Below are positions 31,075 to 39,940 of a stretch of DNA of 64,000 nt, one piece after another. Both the position numbers and the translations under genes were made by a program. Each line of letters opens with the position of its first letter. Within the stretch, counting starts at the first letter, position 1. The notes below the pieces were generated by a model, which had not been told where the DNA came from, made no database searches, and saw only the letters and a list, made by a program, of their open reading frames with translations. This DNA comes from Arenicella xantha (GTDB lineage Bacteria; Pseudomonadota; Gammaproteobacteria; Arenicellales; Arenicellaceae): the NCBI RefSeq assembly GCF_003315245.1, contig NZ_QNRT01000002.1:542206-606205 (forward strand). Reading direction: 5' to 3'.

Positions 31075-31164
31075 ATTTTTGGTCAAAGCAATACAGTGAA
31101 TCCTTGGTTGCTTAAACACTCCTTTGTGGTTGCCGGTGAGCTGTAAACCAAGCTTGCAGCTACA

Positions 31165-31335
31165 TTAGTCTTTTTTAGCAATGGTGATTTCTAGCGTTTC
31201 AGCGTCACCAGCAAACCATTTCTGCACATACAAAGTGCCAATTATTGGAGCCTTACCTGCTTCCGGTTGCTCTTTATAACGCACACTATTTTTGGTTTCT
31301 TTTTCTATACTAAATTTTACCGTGATTTGTGACAT
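31165..31335 (-). CDS. Small conserved-looking protein (56 aa)
   Basis: ATG 31335 to TAA 31165. Sequence begins MSQITVKFSIEKETKNSVRY and continues with EAGKAPIIGTLYVQKWF and AETLEITIAKKD, a compact beta-rich protein with no signal. It sits between RNase HI and RecQ on the same strand, with 83 and 90 bases of spacing, so it probably belongs to that unit. I have a sense that similar short proteins occur in many proteobacteria but cannot name the family. Its amino-acid pattern is coding-like. Confidence 0.7.
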   Translation of the reverse strand: MSQITVKFSIEKETKNSVRYKEQPEAGKAPIIGTLYVQKWFAGDAETLEITIAKKD

Positions 31336-31402
31336 ACAAATTCCTGCGTTTTTAGTTTACGTGATTGTTTGACTTTGGTTACATCTAAGATGCATCGACG
31401 GA

Positions 31403-31414
31403 GTTACCGGTAAC
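31403..31414. promoter_or_regulatory. 12-bp perfect palindrome
   Basis: GTTACCGGTAAC lies 4 bases beyond the RNase H stop and about 70 bases upstream of the 56-aa gene. It could be an operator for the downstream genes or a processing site; no evidence decides. Confidence 0.3.
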
Positions 31415-31418
31415 AACA

Positions 31419-32210
31419 TTATCCGGCTCGCATTGCCAATAAGCCATTGACGTCAAGTTCGCCGGTGTACCGAGTAAAGCTTGGGTCTTTGGCTTTAATT
31501 GCCAGAATTGACATGCGATCCGCCAACTCGTTACCCTCAACACCAACGTGACCATTCACATGCAACACCTGTACCTTGTCCTTTAGCTGTTGATGGAGGG
31601 GAAACATTTCTTTGATTAGCTCAAGGTTTTTAATCTCACCGCCATTTTTTTTCCACCCCTTTTTCTGCCAATTCACCGCCCATTGGGTAACACATTGAAT
31701 GGAATACTTTGAATCACAAAGTATTGCGACAGACCTATCATGCTCAATTTCGTCTTTTGCCATGATTAATGCTTGATGCAAGGCATGCAACTCGGCCGTG
31801 TTGTTGGTGCCATTGGGGCTGTACAAACCGTACCAGAGCTCATCAACTGCGTTGTTGCGATATATCGCTATGCCCGAGCCCGCTTCTCCTGGATTGGGCT
31901 CACAACCTCCATCCGTGAAGATTTTGGTATCCAGTGACAGCGCCGCGACTTCGTCGGCAGTATAGGTTTTTACTGTCTGTCTAGACGAGCTCTTTTTGAC
32001 CGGCGACCCTCCTGACTTACCTGCCCCAAAGCTTACGGCAGCTTTTGCGGCACCAGCATTGCCGGTATAAGCCGCTTCGGCTTCAGCCCGAGTTTTGAAC
32101 GATTTATATTTCGCTCCAGGGAATGCGTCGACTTGCTTTTTACAGGTATTCCAATCGGTAAAAATACCTGTTTCTCTGCCCTTCCAGACCACATAAAATT
32201 TTTTTATCAC
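31419..32210 (-). CDS. Ribonuclease HI with N-terminal viroplasmin (Cauli_VI) domain
   Basis: 263 aa. Residues 1-45 (KKFYVVWKGRETGIFTDW, YKSFKTRAEAEAAY) are the double-strand/RNA-hybrid-binding domain found at the N-terminus of RNase H1. After a Ser/Gly/Lys linker, the catalytic domain carries the D-E-D-D set: IFTDGGCEPNPGEAGSG, NNTAELHAL, AILCDSKYS and GNELADRM. It cleaves RNA in RNA-DNA hybrids. Domain layout is like eukaryotic-type RNase H1 rather than E. coli RnhA. First gene of a unit leading to RecQ; a GTTACCGGTAAC palindrome (31403-31414) lies just past its stop. Confidence 0.92.
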   Translation of the reverse strand: MIKKFYVVWKGRETGIFTDWNTCKKQVDAFPGAKYKSFKTRAEAEAAYTGNAGAAKAAVSFGAGKSGGSPVKKSSSRQTVKTYTADEVAALSLDTKIFTDGGCEPNPGEAGSGIAIYRNNAVDELWYGLYSPNGTNNTAELHALHQALIMAKDEIEHDRSVAILCDSKYSIQCVTQWAVNWQKKGWKKNGGEIKNLELIKEMFPLHQQLKDKVQVLHVNGHVGVEGNELADRMSILAIKAKDPSFTRYTGELDVNGLLAMRAG

Positions 32211-32610
32211 AGCTGCTTCTTAATAGTTTTAATAGACCTAGTATTTTAACAAGATCATTAGGAAAGTCTTAAGGTATCTAGCTACGTATGTAGCTCGCTT
32301 TTTGAGGCTTCGACCAATTACTCCTACCATCCAAATTTTCTTCTCATATTAGAATCTGCAAGCTGCTTATGGAAAAACCACCACGAGGGATCGGCTTATT
32401 GAGTTTATCGTGTTGACACTAAACACATAGGCAATTGAAACTGAGGGTATTATTAATAGATAATTACTAATGAGCTACGCGAAACATCAAATATCACCGT
32501 CAAGATAAACATAGCCCGCTGCTTTAGCACTTTGCAGTTATTCATGTTGTAAGCTAAAACTAAAGAGTGAGCAACCAGCTCCTCAGCCGCCGCGCGCAAG
32601 CAATCACTGG
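32211..32610. other. Intergenic region between Lnt and RNase H
   Basis: About 400 bases, AT-rich. A 79-residue minus-strand frame (32453-32692) overlaps the end of the Lnt gene in another frame; it has no ribosome-binding site or recognisable domain and is not called as a gene. Promoter of the RNase H unit is expected near 32215-32280, where AT content is high, but no clear hexamers. Confidence 0.4.
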
Positions 32611-34119
32611 TTATGATTTTATGGTACTCAATCCAGTTGTTCGCCTCACCATTATTGTCATGACTAAAGCAATGGTCAAAACTAAAATACAAAAGACTAT
32701 AAAAATATCACCGATGTAAAAATAGATGGTGCGAGTGCTTCGCAGCCGAACATCTGCTATTACAGTACTCGGCTCAAATATCTCATCGGACATCGCCAAA
32801 ACTCGACCATTAGAATCTATAATTTGGCTGGGGCCAGTATTTGATGATATTACCAAAGGCAACCCGTTTTCAATTGCTCTAAAAACAGAAATGTTGTTGT
32901 GCTGATATGGTGCAGGTGTGTTGCCAAACCAATTATCATTAACTATATCAATAATGATATTTGACTCCTTAGATAAGGATTTTTTAACAAAACCTGCAAA
33001 TAAATTTTCCCAGCAAATAATGGGCACTGCATGAATATCACCGGCACTCATTGGAGTAGACTTAACACCGGGGGTTAAAAACATATCATTCGGCACCAAC
33101 CATCTTGGCCATACAATAATGCCTTCTAAGGGTAACCTCTCTGAAAATGGCATTAATAGCATCTTGTGATAAATGGTTAGCTCCTTATCTGAATCAATCA
33201 AGATTGCTGCATTAAATTGTTCTTTAGAATCGACCTGACTGGAGTACTTATCATCCCGCATGTAACCAAGCACGATAGGTATCTGATTTCTTTTAGCAAA
33301 AGCCCGTAGTCTCGCCAGATTAATATCGTAAGCGACACCATTACCATGAAGTGTTCCTTCAGGAAAAACCAATATATCAGGTGATTCGGCAAGGCTGTCC
33401 TCAGCCATAGATAAAACCCTTTGTAGCCGGCGCGCTGGATCCACATTTTCAGCAGTTCTAACTCGTAAAAAATTCGTTTGAAAGGAAGCCACTCTGACCG
33501 GTTTACCTGTTTGATCATTGTTGAAGTAATAATCCAATGCGCCGCTTAGATAGAAAATCACAACAAACAAAGCGCTTACTCTGATTTCTCGTTTACTAAA
33601 CGTTTTGTGAGCATAGAATATATAGTTAACAGCGATTATGAAAAACGCAATAACATACTCACCAAAAACAGCCGACCATTGAATTAGCCAAAGGTTTGAG
33701 GTCTGCGACTGGGCTAGTGTGTTCCATGGAAACGCCAGAAATCCCATATTCGCCATACCGTACTCAAGCAGCACCCAAACCGATGCAACACTTAGCATCT
33801 TCAAAGTTTGCGACAATTTACTCCGTAGTATCCAGCTAGTGCATGCGCCCCAAATCGACCAATATAGGGCAAAATAAACTCCAAGTAACAATCCATGTAC
33901 CGGCGTAAAAACTTCGAGTTTATATATCCAAATGAAGATGATATTTTCGACAATCAAGCCTACGCACATCAGTATCGCAAAACTTTGAAATGCAGAGTGC
34001 TTTGAGCACACTATCATCAATGGAACAAACGCAATAAACGCTAAAGGCCATATCGAAGTAGGTGGAAATATCGAAGCAAGCAATATTATGGAAACAAACG
34101 CACAGAATGATGTCTTCAT
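32611..34119 (-). CDS. lnt: Apolipoprotein N-acyltransferase
   Basis: 502 aa from ATG 34119 (an upstream TTG at 34176 only adds 19 poor residues). About six N-terminal membrane helices (SIILLASIFPPTSIWPLAFIAFVPLMIV onward), then the nitrilase-like periplasmic domain, then a final helix. The catalytic triad can be read: Glu254 in FPEGTLHG, Lys319 in YHKMLLMPF, Cys369 in PIICWENLF; E. coli uses Glu267, Lys335, Cys387. It N-acylates the lipid-modified Cys of outer-membrane lipoproteins. The usual CYE is CWE here. Not next to corC/ybeX as in many gammaproteobacteria. Confidence 0.9.
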   Translation of the reverse strand: MKTSFCAFVSIILLASIFPPTSIWPLAFIAFVPLMIVCSKHSAFQSFAILMCVGLIVENIIFIWIYKLEVFTPVHGLLLGVYFALYWSIWGACTSWILRSKLSQTLKMLSVASVWVLLEYGMANMGFLAFPWNTLAQSQTSNLWLIQWSAVFGEYVIAFFIIAVNYIFYAHKTFSKREIRVSALFVVIFYLSGALDYYFNNDQTGKPVRVASFQTNFLRVRTAENVDPARRLQRVLSMAEDSLAESPDILVFPEGTLHGNGVAYDINLARLRAFAKRNQIPIVLGYMRDDKYSSQVDSKEQFNAAILIDSDKELTIYHKMLLMPFSERLPLEGIIVWPRWLVPNDMFLTPGVKSTPMSAGDIHAVPIICWENLFAGFVKKSLSKESNIIIDIVNDNWFGNTPAPYQHNNISVFRAIENGLPLVISSNTGPSQIIDSNGRVLAMSDEIFEPSTVIADVRLRSTRTIYFYIGDIFIVFCILVLTIALVMTIMVRRTTGLSTIKS

Positions 34120-34327
34120 TGCAAACCTAAAACCCGCCCCATTTTTGCTAGATGAAATTTGCACATGCGCCTTCAAGCCGCAACCAAAGCTATTAAACCT
34201 GAATAGGTCAATTTATTATATAGGTAACAATAGCAAACCCGCATTCGACCAAATCAATGTTATATTAGACTAATTCTAGTCCCAATATAGCTAGTGCATT
34301 TCAGATCAAAAGTTGAGCATATTTAAA

Positions 34328-35131
34328 CTATTGCTGTATAGCTGCTCGTATCTCCGCAATGACCGCAGGGTCATTCAAATCAAGTTGATTTTCCGGCAAC
34401 TTAGTCGAACGATCACTAACATAACCTTGGTATGAAATTTGCCCGTTTTTCTCAACCTGCTTCAGTCTTGTGTCTGGAAATTGTGTAGAAAGAGCAATAA
34501 GCATGCGATTTTCAGCTTCAAATAGCTCTTCTTCCGAAAACTTGCCGCCATTATTGCTAGTAAATGAGATATCAACCTTACAAACACCTGCTTTGCACGT
34601 CGCTTCATTGACTTGAGTTGTAGCGATACTCTGTAATTTTGAATCCGATATTGATTCACTAATAAATGCTTGAGACTCGGCACTCCAACTAGGGTCTATA
34701 TCGGACAGTTGAGAGAAATATAGATCCGTTTCTTTATCAGAGTTTAATTGATGCCTATCCAAGTACGGAGCAATTTTCATTGCTACTGAATCAGGGTCAT
34801 CCATATATTGTTGAAATAACTCAGCAAGGCCAACAGTATTTGAATCGGCATCGTTATTGCCTGAGTTTGATGAATCACCCCCACTATGCTGAAGCTCGCT
34901 TACTGCCACCTTCATCGTATCCAAGTCGGACCTAATTTTGACAATCTCTTTGTATAAATCGGATAAAGTGAAATCATCTCCCCCAGAAGACTTTTCGATC
35001 GAATCACCATTTCTCGAATCACTTAAACTAATGGATTCATGAGAAGGAGGCTGATTTAATGACCAAGCAAGAATAACCGCCGAGGACAACACAACAAATA
35101 ATGCGCTAATTATAGTAGTTTGTTTTGACAT
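34328..35131 (-). CDS. Membrane-anchored periplasmic protein of unknown function
   Basis: 267 aa from ATG 35131 (GTG 35143 also possible). An N-terminal transmembrane helix (TTIISALFVVLSSAVILAWSL) is followed by a Ser/Asp-rich linker, a short coiled-coil-like stretch (LYKEIVKIRSDLDTMKVAVSEL), another Ser/Gly/Asn linker, and a folded C-terminal half (residues 105-265) with paired Cys (NEATCKAGVCKVDISF). No catalytic motif recognised. Set in an AT-rich block with other unknown secreted genes. Confidence 0.72.
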   Translation of the reverse strand: MSKQTTIISALFVVLSSAVILAWSLNQPPSHESISLSDSRNGDSIEKSSGGDDFTLSDLYKEIVKIRSDLDTMKVAVSELQHSGGDSSNSGNNDADSNTVGLAELFQQYMDDPDSVAMKIAPYLDRHQLNSDKETDLYFSQLSDIDPSWSAESQAFISESISDSKLQSIATTQVNEATCKAGVCKVDISFTSNNGGKFSEEELFEAENRMLIALSTQFPDTRLKQVEKNGQISYQGYVSDRSTKLPENQLDLNDPAVIAEIRAAIQQ

Positions 35132-35331
35132 TGTTTTGAGCACGTAAACTGAGCAAGAAAAATTCGAGATAAGCTCGCCTGAACTTAACCAAGGTTACAA
35201 AGGTGAAGCACAATTGCCCACCAACATTCCATTTCTGAGTCATCACGAGCGATCCACGACCGTACCCAGAAATGAAATGAAGGTGAGACTTGCCTAACCG
35301 GCATTGATCCACTAAGAATCTAGCGCATCGA

Positions 35332-35913
35332 TTATGACGAAGGAAGAGTCTGATTCGCCCAATAAGCATTGATTCCGACACCAGGATCTAAAGCGCAGGT
35401 CATGGTATAAGTACGTGTGGTAGACGCAGAACCACCAATTCCAATGTTAATACCAAAACTTAGACCAGCGCCAGAACTGAAGCTGCCTCGAGCAGTATTG
35501 GCGGCTGCAGCATCGCCATTGACAACCGTTACAACTGAAGTATCAGCGCCAGCATTTCCAGTGCTTCCAGAGCTCATTTCGCGAAAAATACAAGCGGCTT
35601 CAGCCGAACCACTCGCGTCAGCGTGAAAATATGCCTCAACACCGCCTGACTCGACGGAAGTGATCTGCAACGACGGGTCCATATCCATATACTTTGGCCC
35701 AGTAGAAATCGTGCAAGTAACAAATCTCGTATTCGGGTTAGTCGCGGGGTTTAGTACACGCGCCTGGTTCCATTGGAGTTCGAAAGCTTGATTCAAATTC
35801 GCGGCAACACAAGCATTACCATTAATTACATCATAAGCATGGACAGCCCCACCGGTAAACCCAGCACTGACTAGCGCTACAAATGAGAACAGCTTTATCA
35901 TATTTTTCTTCAT
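35332..35913 (-). CDS. Secreted protein of unknown function
   Basis: 193 aa from ATG 35913 (MKKNMIKLFSFVALVSAGF); the frame extends upstream to 36015 but that part is AT-rich and lacks a ribosome-binding site. Signal peptide ends AVHA/YD. The mature protein has four or five Cys (NGNACVAANL, FVTCTISTG, EAACIFREM, YTMTCALDPG), suggesting two disulfides, and a Ala/Gly/Ser-rich middle. No domain recognised. Confidence 0.72.
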   Translation of the reverse strand: MKKNMIKLFSFVALVSAGFTGGAVHAYDVINGNACVAANLNQAFELQWNQARVLNPATNPNTRFVTCTISTGPKYMDMDPSLQITSVESGGVEAYFHADASGSAEAACIFREMSSGSTGNAGADTSVVTVVNGDAAAANTARGSFSSGAGLSFGINIGIGGSASTTRTYTMTCALDPGVGINAYWANQTLPSS

Positions 35914-36198
35914 AATAATTAACCCGTTTTTATAGTTAACTTTGCTTAAGGTAAGCACAATATAGATGCACTTACTCATAACAAAGAGTTGAACAAGGAA
36001 AATCAGTATAACCAAAAGATTTTTTAGGTAAATCCCTCATATGGATGATTCTCTACTCATTTTTGGTGCTTACTACTCAGTTTTAACTAATTTTTGAGCA
36101 AAACTGATCTTGATTAAGGCTCAATGGCGTTGGTCATCAATCAATGAACCAACAGTATTTCACTATTCACACATTTTCAAAACTTAGCTTTTAGCGCA

Positions 36199-36560
36199 AT
36201 ACCGATATGAAGTTTTATCAGCAAAGAGATACCTAAATCACCGAAGATAAGCAGAAAATAGCGGAGAACATTATCGAGGTTTATGAGAAGACATTACGTC
36301 AGCGTGGACTTCTAGAAGAAGGCCTCAGTGTCGTTTTACATTGGTGGTGCGGCTCAGAATAATTTCGTACAAATATGAATTGACCTCATAGCCTGCGACC
36401 GTTCTGGTGACCTGGAGCGCTCGGGTTATCATTATCGCTGCCACCGTTATTATACCTTGCGTTAAGGATCGAAACTTTGATTCGGAATTTCACATATGCG
36501 AAACTCAATTCAAGAAGGCTACTTTTCACCTCTTGAAGACGCCAAAGACAAATCGCTCAG
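36199..36560 (+). pseudogene. Decayed tautomerase gene, relative of the one at 38026
   Basis: The plus strand can be aligned piecewise to the intact tautomerase gene. The start codon is ATA (36199); KFYQQRDT, stop, then EDKQKIAENIIEVYEK matches NFYHPTDAY..DDKQAIAESITAIYAQ; IGGAAQNNFVQI, stop (TGG changed to TGA), IDLIACD matches IGGVARNNFIRIWIDHIARD; then a frame-shifted GTTAAGGATCGAAACTTTGA matches the KDRGFD codons, and GAAGACGCC a late segment. At least two stops, a lost start and indels make it non-functional. The exact 3' limit is uncertain because it runs into the truncated GFA frame. Confidence 0.8.
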
Positions 36561-36811
36561 AATAAAGCATCGCCGCGATCACGACAAAATGCTTTAGAAA
36601 ATTCACGTGTAGGATGTTCATATTGTTTAACTTTTTGCTGACCATACTCCCAAATAATATTGCCGCTAACAGTAAAAAAGTTTGACGCAAATGCGGTGCC
36701 GGTTAGTTGCTGACATTGTCTACAATGACATTGATAGAACGCCTTGAAGTCGTCTCTTAGTGAATACACTACACCACCACAAAGACAACCACCCTTTATC
36801 TTGTTGTGCAT
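36557..36811 (-). pseudogene. Truncated GFA/CENP-V-like zinc protein
   Basis: 84 aa from ATG 36811, with AAGGAG ideally placed upstream. KGGCLCGGVVYSL and YQCHCRQCQQLTGTAFASNFF are the GFA-domain zinc motifs (C-x-C and C-x-C-x-x-C). Family members are about 120-140 aa; here the third motif reads AFCRDRGDALF then stop, so the usual second Cys of F-C-x-x-C-G is Arg and the last third is missing. The truncation falls where the decayed tautomerase begins. GFA proteins were first described as glutathione-formaldehyde adduct enzymes. Probably non-functional. Confidence 0.7.
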
Positions 36812-36930
36812 TTTGCTACTCCTTGAATGCCTAGCATTACCAGAAAAAATTGAGATAAATCGTGTCATTAACTCAGCCGTTTTACAAGATCAAGCGTTAG
36901 CTTACTAGCGGCAACATCAAACTTGCTAGG

Positions 36931-37878
36931 CTATTCATTACCCAAGAAATTATTCACATCAACTGAGAACCGACTCGCATATTGAAATAAGAATGCATGG
37001 CCTGCATCCGGATAAATCACTAGTTTACTATCAGGTATTTCGCGATGAAGTACGATTGAGTTAATCACCGGAAAGGCTAAATCGGAATCACCATTAGCGA
37101 TCAAAACTGGGCGCTCAATATGTGTAAGCCGTTGGTACCAATTCCCCCGATTATCAATAAAGCCACGCGCGGCAATAGCTTGGGGCATAATTATCGAAGC
37201 GCTCGTTTTAGTCCTTACCCCACGTTCATAAAGTCTTTCAAACCTTTGTTGTGATTCAAGCGCGGCCCTTAATCCTGAATCAGTCGTGGTATAGAAAAGG
37301 TAAGCCATATCCGCTGCTGAATTCTCTGGCTTGGTAGCAATGGAGGTCCACTCATCCGGTGCAAATTGCACCTCGTCACTTCCAGCTGGTGGAGTAGTAC
37401 CGGCCAGTATGAGCTTTTCTACCCGGTCAGGATGCTTAATCGCCAATACTTGTGCCGTCATTCCACCTAAAGACCAACCCAACACATTTGCCCGTTGAAT
37501 TTTGAGTGCGTCCATAAAGGCAACAACAAAATCGGCGGCACCTTCAAGCGTTTCGGGAATCTGTCCTTCACTGTCTGCAACCCCAATGCTATCAAAAGTG
37601 ATTACACGGTTCGAAACAGACAATGCCGTCAAAAGTTCTGGGTCCCAGTCGTTTAGACTGCCACGAAACCTCTGCAATAGCAGCAGCGGCGCCCCTGTGC
37701 CGAACGACCTGTAACTGATTTTTTCTCCATTTACCTCAACAACTTCAGTTTTAGAGTGCATCACATTATCAGTCATACCAAGTCTGTTCTTAGGAGCTAT
37801 ACAGCCTGATACTGTTACGCACAACATCAATGCGAAACCTAACAGGACTGTTCTCTTACAATAATCTATTGTCTTCAT
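36931..37878 (-). CDS. Alpha/beta hydrolase, lipoprotein
   Basis: 315 aa from ATG 37878, with GGAGG just upstream. Lipobox LCVTVSGC puts it in the envelope. Core: SYRSFGTGAPLLLLQRF (oxyanion region, with Gln-Arg instead of the common His-Gly), VITFDSIGVADSEG, nucleophile elbow VLGWSLGGMTAQVLA, acid in IANGDSDLAFP, and His in YPDAGHAFLFQ. Substrate not predictable. It is divergent from the tautomerase/SDR/TetR block (147 bases), which may share regulation. Confidence 0.87.
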   Translation of the reverse strand: MKTIDYCKRTVLLGFALMLCVTVSGCIAPKNRLGMTDNVMHSKTEVVEVNGEKISYRSFGTGAPLLLLQRFRGSLNDWDPELLTALSVSNRVITFDSIGVADSEGQIPETLEGAADFVVAFMDALKIQRANVLGWSLGGMTAQVLAIKHPDRVEKLILAGTTPPAGSDEVQFAPDEWTSIATKPENSAADMAYLFYTTTDSGLRAALESQQRFERLYERGVRTKTSASIIMPQAIAARGFIDNRGNWYQRLTHIERPVLIANGDSDLAFPVINSIVLHREIPDSKLVIYPDAGHAFLFQYASRFSVDVNNFLGNE

Positions 37879-38025
37879 TTGGCCTCCGACGGCAGTAGTA
37901 ATAAACAACAAGCCCATAGTATTTCAGTCGTAATGCTATTGCAATCCGCAATCGAGGTATTTATATTGCACTTGTAATATTTATTAAAAAATTTCTTTAT
38001 AACTAACTATTCGAGGATTTATACG

Positions 38026-38454
38026 ATGCCACTTTGGAACTTTTATCACCCGACAGATGCCTACAACGCAGACGATAAGCAAGCAATAGCTGAGAGCATC
38101 ACTGCAATATATGCTCAATTTATGCCAAAATTTTATGTCGGCGTGGTTTTTCAACCCATTGAATCCGAGTCATTTTATATCGGAGGCGTGGCTAGAAATA
38201 ATTTCATAAGAATTTGGATTGATCACATCGCCCGCGACTTTCCCGATGAACAATCAAGTGTTCGGTTTATCAATGCGGTTAACAAGGTAATTGCGCCTTG
38301 GGTTAAAGATCGAGGCTTTGACTGGGAATTTCACGTCGACGAAACCCCATTCTCGATGTGGTCAATACAAGGCCACTTCCCTCCACGCGAAGGCACCGAA
38401 GACGAAGCTCGCTGGATTGCTCAGAACAAGGCTTCTCCGCGTACACACGCATAG
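38026..38454 (+). CDS. Tautomerase-superfamily enzyme (tautomerase_3-like)
   Basis: 142 aa; GAGG 9 bases before the ATG. The N-terminus is MPLWNFYHP, so after Met removal Pro is residue 1, the catalytic base of the tautomerase superfamily. DDKQAIAESITAIYAQFMP and FYVGVVFQPIE followed by IGGVARNNFIRIWIDHIARDF match the long cis-CaaD/tautomerase_3-type chain rather than the short 4-OT subunit. The reaction may be keto-enol tautomerisation or dehalogenation/hydration of a small unsaturated acid. Followed by SDR (47-base gap) and TetR in the same direction. A broken copy lies at 36199. Confidence 0.85.
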   Translation: MPLWNFYHPTDAYNADDKQAIAESITAIYAQFMPKFYVGVVFQPIESESFYIGGVARNNFIRIWIDHIARDFPDEQSSVRFINAVNKVIAPWVKDRGFDWEFHVDETPFSMWSIQGHFPPREGTEDEARWIAQNKASPRTHA

Positions 38455-38501
38455 TTCACATCTAATCCAACACAAAAACCTTTGTATAAAAGGAAAATTT
38501 C

Positions 38502-39293
38502 ATGACTAATTCAAATCAAAAAGGGCTCGCCATTATCACTGGTGCATCGTCCGGTATTGGCGCTATTTATGCTGATAGACTCGCAGCACAGGGGCATCCG
38601 CTACTTATTGTTGCAAGAAGGAAAGATCGTTTACAACAACTAGCAACACAACTCAAAAAGCGGTATACGGTAAATGTGGAAACACTGTCATTAGATCTAG
38701 CAAATCCAAGCGACTTGTTAACTTTAGAGACAAAACTCAAATCAGATCCAGTCGATATTTTGGTAAATAATGCCGGTAGCGGTGGCCTCGGCCCCTTATC
38801 CTCGACTACTGCAGATAAAACAGAAGCACTGGTTCGTCTAAATATAATCGCAGTCACTCGCCTTTCGCAGGCTGCTCTTGACGGTTTTCGTGATCGCGGC
38901 AAAGGCACGCTAATAAACCTTGGTTCCATTATTGCTTTTTGGCCAAGTGCCGCCGCGGCAGTTTATAGTGGCACTAAAAGCTATGTAGTCAATTTTACTC
39001 GAAGCATCGCGATGGAGTTTGAAGGCACGGATATTCGAATTCAAGTCGTGATGCCAGGCCCAGTGCGAACAGAGTTTTTTTCCTCACAAGGAATGAGCGA
39101 CTCGGTGTTTCCAGACGACTACTATATCACCGCAGATGAATTAGTTGATGCCGCACTGAGCGGCCTTGAACAAGGTGAAATTGTGACCAACCCGACAATG
39201 GCTGAGCCAAAAGTATGGGAAGATATGGAAAACACACGTACTACATACTTTGCTGCTGTTAGCTCAGGAAAAGTCGCACCACGCTACTTATAG
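38502..39293 (+). CDS. Short-chain dehydrogenase/reductase
   Basis: 263 aa. Rossmann motif TGASSGIG (residues 13-20), VARRKDRL (cofactor-binding Arg pair suggests NADP), LSLDLANPSDL, NNAGSGGLGP, catalytic Ser in GSIIAFWPSAAAAVYSGTKSY with Tyr-x-x-x-Lys, and MPGPVRTEF. A classical SDR oxidising or reducing an alcohol/carbonyl. Middle gene of tautomerase-SDR-TetR; the order suggests a small catabolic or detoxifying unit with its own repressor. Confidence 0.92.
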   Translation: MTNSNQKGLAIITGASSGIGAIYADRLAAQGHPLLIVARRKDRLQQLATQLKKRYTVNVETLSLDLANPSDLLTLETKLKSDPVDILVNNAGSGGLGPLSSTTADKTEALVRLNIIAVTRLSQAALDGFRDRGKGTLINLGSIIAFWPSAAAAVYSGTKSYVVNFTRSIAMEFEGTDIRIQVVMPGPVRTEFFSSQGMSDSVFPDDYYITADELVDAALSGLEQGEIVTNPTMAEPKVWEDMENTRTTYFAAVSSGKVAPRYL

Positions 39294-39333
39294 TTTTAGA
39301 ATAAAGGGGCTTCCAACCAACAAACCGAAATGT

Positions 39334-39927
39334 ATGAGATACCAGGAAACACATAAATCTGAGACACGGCGAAAGCTGATATCTCAAGCATCCATTCGTC
39401 TACGCCGTGACGGGCTTAATGCTGTTGGACTGCGAACTTTGGTCGCTGATGCAGGGGTAACCCACGGGGCATTTTATGCGCATTTCCCGTCTAAGGCTAA
39501 GCTCGTCGAAGCCGCAATAGAAGAGGCGCTAAGCCAAACCTATCAGAATCTGCTTGCCGTCGTTCAGCTCGCTGAGGCAAACGAACAATTAGAAGCATTT
39601 GTGTCGGCCTATCTAAGCCAACGGCATTGGGAGTCATTTGATAACGGTTGCATTATTGCTGCACTCGCCCCGGAAGTTAGCCGCGAGAGCCATGAGATGC
39701 GAGTAGCGCTTACCGAAGGAGCGAGACCTATTGTGTCATTATTAGCGCGCTTACTGCCTGACGGAGGAGGTTCACCAAACCGAGAAGCCCGCGCCACAAC
39801 AATTTTCGCTGGTATGGTAGGAGCCCTACAATTTGCACGGTTATATGATGACGTAACAGCCGTCAACGCGATGTTGGCGGCTGCACGTGTTAATGCCCTT
39901 ATTGCGGCACGTCAAGGCTGGAAGTGA
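39334..39927 (+). CDS. TetR-family transcriptional regulator
   Basis: 197 aa from ATG 39334, which lies after the SDR stop; the frame is open further upstream, overlapping the SDR end, but those residues are not conserved-looking. HTH: SETRRKLISQASIRLRRDGLNAVGL, GVTHGAFYAHFPSKAKLVEAAI, typical of TetR subgroups with a GAFYAHF recognition helix (ligands often lipophilic or aldehydes). C-terminal residues 60-197 form the ligand domain. Likely represses the tautomerase-SDR unit. Confidence 0.9.
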   Translation: MRYQETHKSETRRKLISQASIRLRRDGLNAVGLRTLVADAGVTHGAFYAHFPSKAKLVEAAIEEALSQTYQNLLAVVQLAEANEQLEAFVSAYLSQRHWESFDNGCIIAALAPEVSRESHEMRVALTEGARPIVSLLARLLPDGGGSPNREARATTIFAGMVGALQFARLYDDVTAVNAMLAAARVNALIAARQGWK

Positions 39928-39940
39928 TCAGGTGTTCGCT

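Noticed and set aside
32453-32692. 79-residue minus frame overlapping the end of lnt
   Set aside because: Out of frame with lnt, no ribosome-binding site; better explained by chance.
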